Assembly: GCA_014762505.1 (NCBI GenBank) | Contig: JABURS010000041.1 | Span: 62,001-126,000, forward strand | From: Chromatiales bacterium | GTDB lineage: Bacteria; Pseudomonadota; Gammaproteobacteria; SpSt-1174 | DNA: 64,000 bases | Direction of reading: 5' to 3' | Shown here: in pieces, positions 56,606-64,000 of the stretch | Numbering within the stretch: the stretch's first letter is position 1 | Layout of the letters: each line of letters opens with the position of its first letter | The notes under the pieces: generated by a model | What the model saw: the letters and a program-made list of their open reading frames with translations, nothing else | Database searches by the model: none | What the model was told of the DNA's origin: nothing | Translations under genes and position numbers: made by a program

Positions 56606-57357
56606 AGAAACTGATTGCCGTTGTTTTTGCGCTGATGGTCCCGGGTGCGGCGCTGGCCGCCGGTGCCTCGGTCCCGCTCGACGAGGCGCATGTGGACGTG
56701 ACCAACGAGGCCTCGCTGCAGCGTGGTGCCAAGCTGTTCACCAACTACTGTCTGAGCTGCCATTCGGCCGGTTTCGCGCGTTACAACCGCGTGGGGCGTG
56801 ATCTCGGGCTGACCGACGAACAGGTGCAGAAGTACCTGATCAACACCACCGGCGCCGACGGCGAACCGACCAAGATCGGTGAGCTGATGAAGATTGCCAT
56901 GACCAAGGAATACGGTAGCGAGGCCTTCGGCGCCGCCGCGCCGGATCTCACCCTGGTCGCTCGCGTGCGTGGTGCGGACTGGCTCTACACCTATCTGCGT
57001 TCCTTCTACAAGGACGATTCGCGTCCCTTCGGTGTGAACAACACCGTGTTCCCCAACGTCGGCATGCCGCACGTTCTGTGGCAGTTGCAGGGTCGTCAGG
57101 AGAAGGTCGTGCGCACCGAGGTGGATGCGCACGGTCACGAGCACGAGGTCACCGAGCTCAAGCTGGTCGAATCCGGCACCATGACGCCGGCCGAGTACAA
57201 CCAAGCCGTGCTGGACCTGGTCACCTTCCTGGTCTACCTGGGCGAACCGGCCCAGACCGATCGCAAGGTGCTCGGTGTGTGGGTACTGATCTTCCTGTTT
57301 GTCCTCTTCGTGTTTGCGTATTTCCTGAAGAAGGAATACTGGAAAGACGTACACTGA
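56602..57357 (+). CDS. petC: Cytochrome c1
   Basis: This 251-aa protein has a signal peptide (cleaved near ALA-AGASV), a haem c site CLSCH at 50-54, the late segment NNTVFPNVGMPHVLW for the axial Met region, and a C-terminal membrane anchor (VLGVWVLIFLFVLFVFAYFLKKEYW). It ends the bc1 operon, 80 bp before sspA. Confidence 0.96.
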   Translation: MKKLIAVVFALMVPGAALAAGASVPLDEAHVDVTNEASLQRGAKLFTNYCLSCHSAGFARYNRVGRDLGLTDEQVQKYLINTTGADGEPTKIGELMKIAMTKEYGSEAFGAAAPDLTLVARVRGADWLYTYLRSFYKDDSRPFGVNNTVFPNVGMPHVLWQLQGRQEKVVRTEVDAHGHEHEVTELKLVESGTMTPAEYNQAVLDLVTFLVYLGEPAQTDRKVLGVWVLIFLFVLFVFAYFLKKEYWKDVH

Positions 57358-57437
57358 CAGGTTGCGGTATGATCGGGGCATGGACGCCCCGCAGCCGCAT
57401 TATTCCTTTTTCATGATTCAACGAACGGAGTGGACGT

Positions 57438-58064
57438 ATGGCGTTGGTCGCCAATAGAAGATCCGTCATGACTCTGTTCTCTGCGCCTGCTGATGCGCAG
57501 AGCCATCGTACCCGGATCGTCCTTGCAGAGAAGGACATTACCGTCGATATCATCGATGTGGATCCGGACAACCTGCCGGAAGACCTTTCCGACCTGAATC
57601 CCTATAACACCGTGCCGACGCTGGTCGATCGCGAGCTCACGCTCTACGATCCGCGCGTCATCATGGAGTATCTGGACGAGCGCTTCCCGCACCCGCCGCT
57701 GATGCCGGTGGACCCGGTCTCGCGCGCCAAGTCGCGCATGGCCCTGCATCGCATCGAGACCGACTGGTACTCGCTGCTGGGCGAGCTGGAGTCGGGCAAC
57801 GACAAGCGCATGAACAAGGCGGCCAAGCTGCTGCGTGAAAGCATCATCGCGGCCGACCCGCTGTTCGGTGCCTTCCCGTACTTCCTCAGCGAGGAGTTCA
57901 CGCTTGTGGACTGCACCGTTGCGCCGGTCCTGTGGCGTCTGCCGCGCTGGGGCATCGACCTGCCGAAGACGGCCAAGGCCGTGCAGGGCTACATGGCGCG
58001 CATGTTCGAGCGTCCGTCCTTCCAGCAAAGCCTCACCGAGGCCGAACTGGAGATGCGGGGCTGA
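57438..58064 (+). CDS. sspA: Stringent starvation protein A
   Basis: This 208-aa protein has the glutathione-transferase fold without the catalytic residues and binds RNA polymerase to change promoter use. Typical are MTLFSAPADAQSHRTRIVLAEK, NPYNTVPTLVDRELTLYDPRVIMEYLDERFPHPPLMP. sspA following petC is standard in gammaproteobacteria. Confidence 0.95.
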   Translation: MALVANRRSVMTLFSAPADAQSHRTRIVLAEKDITVDIIDVDPDNLPEDLSDLNPYNTVPTLVDRELTLYDPRVIMEYLDERFPHPPLMPVDPVSRAKSRMALHRIETDWYSLLGELESGNDKRMNKAAKLLRESIIAADPLFGAFPYFLSEEFTLVDCTVAPVLWRLPRWGIDLPKTAKAVQGYMARMFERPSFQQSLTEAELEMRG

Positions 58065-58097
58065 GGCCCCGCATCTGTTTCGGCACACCGACAGCCC

Positions 58098-58499
58098 ATG
58101 GCGCAAGGCATGACCTCAAGCCGTCCTTATCTGTTGCGGGCCATCTACCAGTGGATCGTGGACAACGGCCTGACCCCGCACATCCTCGTCAACGCGGAAG
58201 ACGAGCAGGTGCAGGTGCCGCGCCAGTACGTGGAGCAGGGCAAGATCATCCTCAATATCGCGCCGATGGCCGTGCATGGTCTGACGCTCGGCAACGAGGA
58301 CGTGACCTTCAATGCACGCTTCGGCGGCACACCCATGGACATCTACGTGCCAATGGGCCGGGTGCTGGCCATCTATGCCCGCGAGAATGGCCAGGGGATG
58401 ATGTTCGGCGAGGAAGAGGACGGTGATGAGCCGCCGCCGGACGACACGGGCGGCGATGAGTCCGGGTCGTCACGCCCGCATCTCAAGGTCGTGAAGTAA
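58098..58499 (+). CDS. sspB: ClpXP specificity-enhancing factor SspB
   Basis: This 133-aa adaptor delivers ssrA-tagged proteins to ClpXP. It has the SspB core [33 protein letters not shown] and FNARFGG, an acidic linker and the C-terminal ClpX-binding tail ending HLKVVK. It lies 33 bp after sspA. Confidence 0.96.
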   Translation: MAQGMTSSRPYLLRAIYQWIVDNGLTPHILVNAEDEQVQVPRQYVEQGKIILNIAPMAVHGLTLGNEDVTFNARFGGTPMDIYVPMGRVLAIYARENGQGMMFGEEEDGDEPPPDDTGGDESGSSRPHLKVVK

Positions 58500-58510
58500 G
58501 CGAAGAAATA

Positions 58511-58545
58511 CAACGGGCCCGGCAATGCCGGGCCCGTTGTCGTTT
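58511..58545 (+). terminator. Terminator after sspB
   Basis: A perfect 13-bp stem (CAACGGGCCCGGC and complement) with loop AAT is followed by TCGTTT, ending the petABC-sspAB unit. Confidence 0.85.
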
Positions 58546-58618
58546 ACGGTGTCTGCCGGGTCGCCAGCAACAAGCCACGCCTGTTATGCTTGGCTGCGGT
58601 GCGAAACGGGGACGGAGC

Positions 58619-59110
<492 letters not shown>

Positions 59111-59115
59111 GTTGC

Positions 59116-59664
59116 ATGCAAAAAGAATCGACCACGAGAAAGACAGCCGAGGCCCTGCTGATACAGCGACTGTATCTGTCCGCCGTCGTCGCCCTGGTCT
59201 GGCTGGTCTGCTATCTCTCGATCGCCGCCCCCGCACCGCATGTCGGCGCGCCGTTCTCCATGGCCGTATTCGCCCCCGTGGCCATCGCCCTCAACAACCT
59301 CGGTCTCGCCTTGCCCGTGGCCGTGTTCTTCGGCACCCTGCTGATTGCCGTCGCCTTCCTGCTCTGGTCCCTGCCCCTGTGGCGCGGCGAGGCCGGCATT
59401 CCGAAGCGCAGTCGCAACCTCGCCATCGCCATCTTCGTCCTTTCGGTGCTCTGGCTGATGTTCGTCGGACAGGCCGGGGTGAAGGTGCAGGGCCTGTTCC
59501 ATGTGATCATGATGCAGGGCTACAACGTCCTGATCGCATCGCTGCTGTTGCTGTTCTACCGGCTCCACCGGGCCGAACCGAAGTTCGGCATCAGCCTCGC
59601 CTATCACGGCCTGCTGTTCGCCTGGATCGGCTGGTGCGCCTTCCCCTGGCTGGGGCCGGTGTGA
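59116..59664 (+). CDS. Small polytopic membrane protein, function unknown
   Basis: This 182-aa protein has five predicted helices (about 18-38, 48-80, 101-118, 123-146 and 158-175) and a Lys/Arg-rich loop after the second. No domain was recognised. It probably shares a transcript with the macrodomain gene and converges with a FAD oxidase gene 7 bp away. The positive-inside rule places the N-terminus in the cytosol. Confidence 0.65.
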   Translation: MQKESTTRKTAEALLIQRLYLSAVVALVWLVCYLSIAAPAPHVGAPFSMAVFAPVAIALNNLGLALPVAVFFGTLLIAVAFLLWSLPLWRGEAGIPKRSRNLAIAIFVLSVLWLMFVGQAGVKVQGLFHVIMMQGYNVLIASLLLLFYRLHRAEPKFGISLAYHGLLFAWIGWCAFPWLGPV

Positions 59665-59671
59665 ATCGGCG

Positions 59672-61051
59672 TTAGTCCGGCAGGCCCTTTCCTGCATTGA
59701 GCAGGCCCAGCGGATCGAACTGCTGTTTGATCCGCCGCATGAGATCGAGCGTCACCGGGTCGATCTCGCGCGCGACGAACTCGCGTTTCACCAGTCCCAC
59801 CCCATGTTCCCCCGAGATCGTGCCCTCGAGCTCGAGTACGAGCTTGAATACCTCGTCCAGGCAGTTTTCGGCCGCTTCCAGCTGCAGCGGGTCATCCGGA
59901 TCGACCAGCAGGTTGACGTGGATGTTGCCGTTGCCGGCGTGGCCGAAGTTGACGATGGTGATGCCGTGGTCCTTCGCCAGTTGCTGCAGCCCCTCGATGA
60001 GCTCCGGGATGCGCGAGACGGGGGCGACCACGTCCTCGTTGATCTTCTTCGGGGCGACATTGCGCAGGGCGGGGGATAGGGCCTTGCGGGTCCGCCAGAG
60101 CGCCTGGACTTCCTCCTGCGTCTTTGCCAGCACACAGCTCAGGCAGCCGTCGACCTCCGCGGCCTGCTGCACCGCTCCGGCGGCCGAGTCGAGGCAGGAC
60201 TCGGGGCCGTCGACCTCGATCATCAACATGCCGCCGGCGTTTTCGGGCAACGTCGCCTCCGAGTAGCTGCGGATCATCTCGATGGCGGTGCCGTCGATGA
60301 ATTCCAGCGCGCAGGGGATGACGGGCTGGGACATGATGGCGGAGACGGCGCGCGCGGCCGCGCCCATGTCCCGGTACACCGCCTGTAGCGTGCGCCTGCC
60401 CTCGGCGAGCGGCGTGAGCCTGAGCGTCGCCTCGGTGATGATGGCGAGCGTGCCTTCCGAGCCAATGAGCAGGCGCGTGAAGTCGTAGCCGACCACGCCC
60501 TTGGTGGTCATTACCCCCGTCTTGATCTCCTCGCCCGCGCCGGTGACGGCGCGCAGGCCCAGCGTGTTGTCGCGCGGCGTGCCGTACTTCACTGCACGCG
60601 GGCCGGCCGAGTTGTAGGCGAGGTTGCCGCCGACGGGGCAGAAGGCGGCGCTGGTCGGGTCGGGCGGCCAGAAGAAGCCGTGCTCGCCGGCGGCGTCCTG
60701 CACGGCCTGGTTGGTCACGCCGGGCTCAACCACCATCAGCCGGTTGTCCGGGTCGACACGCAGGATCCGGTCCATGCGTTCCAGCGAGAGCACCAGGCCG
60801 CCGTGCGTGGGTACGGTGGCACCGGTGGTGCCGGTGCCGCGGCCGCGCGGGGTGAGTGGCACCCGGTGCGTGTTGCACAGGCGAGTGATCTCGCGCACCT
60901 GTTCGTGGCTGGTGGCAAAGGCCACGGCCTCGGGGGGCCGGTGCTGGCGCGAGTTGTCGTAGCCGTAGGGCCAGCAGTCGGCGGGGTCGGTGAGCAGGGC
61001 GTCGTCACCGACCAGGGCGCGAATGGCGTCGAGAAAGGCGGGGCTGAGCAT
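59672..61051 (-). CDS. FAD-binding oxidase, GlcD/D-lactate dehydrogenase type
   Basis: This 459-aa flavoprotein has an N-terminal PCMH-type FAD domain (PLTPRGRGTGTTGATVPTHGGLVLSLERM; VGGNLAYNSAGPRAVKYG) and a C-terminal oxidase domain with FGHAGNGNIHVNLLVDPDDPLQ and GTISGEHGVGLVKREF. It oxidises a D-2-hydroxy acid such as glycolate, D-lactate or 2-hydroxyglutarate; which one cannot be told. GlcE/GlcF partners are absent, so a single-subunit D-lactate dehydrogenase-like role is possible. Confidence 0.9.
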   Translation of the reverse strand: MLSPAFLDAIRALVGDDALLTDPADCWPYGYDNSRQHRPPEAVAFATSHEQVREITRLCNTHRVPLTPRGRGTGTTGATVPTHGGLVLSLERMDRILRVDPDNRLMVVEPGVTNQAVQDAAGEHGFFWPPDPTSAAFCPVGGNLAYNSAGPRAVKYGTPRDNTLGLRAVTGAGEEIKTGVMTTKGVVGYDFTRLLIGSEGTLAIITEATLRLTPLAEGRRTLQAVYRDMGAAARAVSAIMSQPVIPCALEFIDGTAIEMIRSYSEATLPENAGGMLMIEVDGPESCLDSAAGAVQQAAEVDGCLSCVLAKTQEEVQALWRTRKALSPALRNVAPKKINEDVVAPVSRIPELIEGLQQLAKDHGITIVNFGHAGNGNIHVNLLVDPDDPLQLEAAENCLDEVFKLVLELEGTISGEHGVGLVKREFVAREIDPVTLDLMRRIKQQFDPLGLLNAGKGLPD

Positions 61052-61121
61052 GGTGGATGTCTCGAAGCGGGGCTTGTTGGCCGACCAGTGTAACGCCTGC
61101 CACGCGACGGGGCACGCGGGG

Positions 61122-61736
<615 letters not shown>

Positions 61737-62081
61737 TCAGGCGGCGTCGAAGGCATTGCGTATCCAGTCTATCGCAGAGCCGCCCGCCATGGCGATGACG
61801 TCGAAACGGGCGGGGCCGTCGTGCGGGTGCCGTTGCAGGTAGTGCTGGGCCGCGGCGATGAGCTTCTGCTGCTTGCGCCAGTCGATGCTGGCCGCCGCAC
61901 CGCCGTAGCGCGCGTTCTGCCGCAGGCGCACCTCGACGAAGACCAGGGTCTCGCCGTCGCGCATCACGAGGTCGATCTCGCCGCGACGGCACTGGTAGTT
62001 GGCCGTGACGAACCTCAGCCCCTCGCCGGCGAGGAAGGTCCGTGCCGCCTGCTCGGCCTCCGTGCCGCGTGTCCCGGTCAT
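61737..62081 (-). CDS. yraN: UPF0102 family protein YraN
   Basis: This 114-aa protein has an endonuclease-like fold with GTEAEQAARTFLAGEGLRFVTANYQCRRGEIDLVMRDGETLVFVEVRLR, holding the Glu/Asp/x-Glu-x-Lys-like PD-(D/E)XK arrangement, here with Arg where many relatives have Lys. It is 1 bp past lpoA. Function is unproven. Confidence 0.93.
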   Translation of the reverse strand: MTGTRGTEAEQAARTFLAGEGLRFVTANYQCRRGEIDLVMRDGETLVFVEVRLRQNARYGGAAASIDWRKQQKLIAAAQHYLQRHPHDGPARFDVIAMAGGSAIDWIRNAFDAA

Positions 62082-62082
62082 G

Positions 62083-63981
62083 CTATTCGTCGACGGGTTT
62101 TGTCTCTTCCGGCGCCTCGCTGGCGGCCAGCGTGCGGGGGCGGCCCTTGCTGAACTGGGCCCACTTGAGTTCGCGGTGCATGCGCCCCTGGGCGTCGATG
62201 TAGAGGTTGCCGGTCAGGCCCTCGTAGCGCTCGTAGTCGCGCTCCTTGAGGCGGCGCAGGTAGGGGACGATGCGGTAGGCATCGATGCCCAGCGCGAGGA
62301 GACGCGGCTGCCGGGCGGCATAGGCGGGCACGGCCGCCTGGATGGCCTGGTAGCGTTCCGAGGGCTGCTCCAGGTTGTCGAGCAGCCAGGGGATGTCGCT
62401 GAAGATCACGCCGTTGAGGTCGCTGTCGGCACGCGGGTCGACGCGGCCGGAGAAGCTGTGCGAGGTGGCATAGACGGGCAGATCCGAGGCGCGCAGGAAG
62501 TCGAGCTGCGGGCGCAGCAGCCGGGCCTCGCGCGGCGTGGCGGCGATGAAGACCATGTCCACGTCGCGGCGGCGGCGCGGCTCGAAGTGCACGTCGCGCT
62601 TGATCACGTTGCGCACGGCGCGGTAGCGCGCCTGGCTCTCGTTGAGCCGCAGCGCCCGTTTGATGGCGGGCTGGAAGTCGGCCTCGCTGGGCAGGTAGGT
62701 CTCGGCCGCGAGCACGGTGCCGCCGAGCTCTTCCAGGCGCTCGCCAAAGGCCTGCTGCAGGCGCTCGCCCCATTCGCCCTGGGGCACCAGGCTGATGGCG
62801 TTGACGTGTCCGTCCAGCGAGGCGCGTTCGGCGGCCTGGCGGGCCTCGTCCTCCGGCAGCAGGCCGAACTGGTAGAAGTTCTCGGCGGTGGGCAGCTGCT
62901 CGTCGACGTAATTGAGGCCGAGCACCGGCACGGGCAGTCGCCGGTTGCGGCCGATGGCGGTCAGTGCCGCCTTGTCGAAGGGGCCGATGACGAATTCCGC
63001 GCCCTGTTCGATGGCCAGGTCGTAGAAGGCCATGGCCTCGTCGCCGCGTTCGGCGATGTCATAGACCCGTAGCAGCGGGCGTTCCTCGGGATTTTCTTCC
63101 TGGTACCAGGCCGCGAGCACCCCCTGCAGCAGGGTCTGGCCGACGACCTCGAAGCGCCCGGACAGGGGTAGCACCAGGGCGATCTGTTTCGGGTAGGTGG
63201 CGTATTCCTGCCACTGGGTACGCAGCCCCGGCAGGATGGCGCCCAGTGCCGCATGCCCGGGGTAGGCGGCCTGCCAGCGCAGCAGCTGTGCCTCCAGGGC
63301 GGCGGGTTTGGGCGGCGTGGTGCGGGAGATGTAGGCGAGGTGCAGCCAGCCGCGGATGGCGCGGTCGTCGGTCTCGTTGGCCCAGTTGTAGAGATCGAAG
63401 CTCGAGGCCAGGTTGAGGTCTTCCCACAGCAGTTCGAGGTTTGCCTGCTGCTGCTCGGGGGTGGTCAGGCGCTCCTGCAGCGTCAGGCGGGTGCGGGTGG
63501 CCTCGATGCCCTGGCCGGCGGCAAACAGGGCGTCGGCGCGGGTGCCGAGGATGTCGATCTGCAGCCGGCTGGGCAGGGCGTCGATGGCGCCCGGCAGTTT
63601 TTCCAGGGCCTCGTGGGGACGGCGCTCCACCAGCAGCAGGCGTGCCTCGATGAGGCGCAGGCGGGCGAGGCCGGCGGCATCGAGTTTCCGCTCGTCCACC
63701 TGGCTCAGGTATGCTCTGGCCTGGGCGAGCAGCTCGGGGGTGGCGGCCGCATCGGCGGCCAGCATCAGGTATTCCTCGCGCTGTGGCGAGCGGCTGCCTT
63801 CGGCCAGCCGTGCATAGTGGCGGGCGGCGCGTTCGTATTCACCGAGGGCCAGCAGGCGATCGCCCTCCTCGCGGGCGGTCTCGGGATCGGCGCCGCGCTG
63901 GGGCATGGTCTCGCAGCCGGTCACGGCGAAGGCGAGCACCAGCAGCAGGAGCAAGCGGGATATCAGTCGGGCAGAAATCAT
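62083..63981 (-). CDS. lpoA: Penicillin-binding-protein activator lipoprotein LpoA
   Basis: This 632-aa outer-membrane lipoprotein activates PBP1a. The signal ends with the lipobox AVTGC (Cys23). An N-terminal TPR-like domain (about 30-270) is followed by a periplasmic-binding-protein-like domain (QIALVLPLSGRFEVVGQTLLQGVLAAWYQEE onward). The whole gene appears present; ATG 63981 is used rather than a TTG 18 bases up. Divergent rsmI would be expected beyond the window edge. Confidence 0.93.
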   Translation of the reverse strand: MISARLISRLLLLLVLAFAVTGCETMPQRGADPETAREEGDRLLALGEYERAARHYARLAEGSRSPQREEYLMLAADAAATPELLAQARAYLSQVDERKLDAAGLARLRLIEARLLLVERRPHEALEKLPGAIDALPSRLQIDILGTRADALFAAGQGIEATRTRLTLQERLTTPEQQQANLELLWEDLNLASSFDLYNWANETDDRAIRGWLHLAYISRTTPPKPAALEAQLLRWQAAYPGHAALGAILPGLRTQWQEYATYPKQIALVLPLSGRFEVVGQTLLQGVLAAWYQEENPEERPLLRVYDIAERGDEAMAFYDLAIEQGAEFVIGPFDKAALTAIGRNRRLPVPVLGLNYVDEQLPTAENFYQFGLLPEDEARQAAERASLDGHVNAISLVPQGEWGERLQQAFGERLEELGGTVLAAETYLPSEADFQPAIKRALRLNESQARYRAVRNVIKRDVHFEPRRRRDVDMVFIAATPREARLLRPQLDFLRASDLPVYATSHSFSGRVDPRADSDLNGVIFSDIPWLLDNLEQPSERYQAIQAAVPAYAARQPRLLALGIDAYRIVPYLRRLKERDYERYEGLTGNLYIDAQGRMHRELKWAQFSKGRPRTLAASEAPEETKPVDE

Positions 63982-64000
63982 GCGATCAGATGAATGCAAT

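Overview
The window (about 65% GC, dense, mostly protein-coding) reads as a chromosomal piece of a gammaproteobacterium, most likely a sulfur-oxidising member of the Chromatiales or a relative. Several gene orders match classical gammaproteobacterial ones: yrbG-kdsD-kdsC-lptC-lptA-lptB-rpoN-hpf-ptsN-rapZ, rnfABCDGE near nth, metG divergent from mrp, mla-murA-hisG-hisD-hisC, petABC-sspA-sspB, and lpoA-yraN-diaA. A DsrE2-type protein, known mainly from sulfur oxidisers, points to sulfur metabolism. The genus cannot be fixed from sequence alone. I saw no rRNA, tRNA, CRISPR array, insertion sequence or phage.

Layout. 0-2.7 kb: end of a TonB-dependent receptor, a PduO-type cobalamin adenosyltransferase, a fructokinase-like ROK kinase and a small DUF6580 membrane protein, probably a B12 uptake/use group. 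2.8-4.4 kb: dsrE2, a TetR regulator and a coupled unknown gene. 4.5-8.4 kb, minus strand: a copper- or metal-handling RiPP locus with a Cys-rich precursor (EGKCG repeats), an MNIO enzyme, its DUF2063 partner, a DoxX membrane protein, an ECF sigma factor and a small zinc-type anti-sigma. Two matching promoter-like elements, TGTAAGG-N15-CG(T/A)CTA, precede doxX and the precursor gene. 8.6-13.7 kb: an unusual operon with a small unknown protein, a HEAT-repeat Ser/Thr kinase and two PilT-family ATPases. 14-21 kb: DUF1841, nth, a 145-aa unknown, and rnfEGDCBA. 21-27.5 kb: metG / mrp, dcd, a mini Sel1 protein, an ammonium transporter behind a good sigma-54 promoter, and a histone-H1-like protein. 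27.5-43 kb, nearly all minus strand: a second TetR, mgtE, then the regulatory PTS (EI, HPr, EIIA-Man, HprK, PtsN) with RapZ, HPF and RpoN, followed by the LPS export and Kdo genes, an epimerase and a luciferase-like oxidoreductase. 43-52.4 kb, plus strand: mlaFEDCB, murA, hisG, a DAHP synthase, hisD, hisC. 52.4-64 kb: a DegS/AlgW protease, a Nif3-like protein, the cytochrome bc1 operon, sspAB, a macrodomain protein, a small membrane protein, a GlcD-type FAD oxidase, diaA, yraN and lpoA.

How it fits together. Rnf and bc1 handle electron transfer. The Mla, Lpt, Kds, MurA and LpoA genes build the envelope. RpoN and the incomplete PTS form a nitrogen/carbon regulatory block whose sigma factor plausibly drives the amt gene 10 kb away. 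The two parts least like housekeeping are the ECF-controlled MNIO peptide locus and the kinase-PilT operon.
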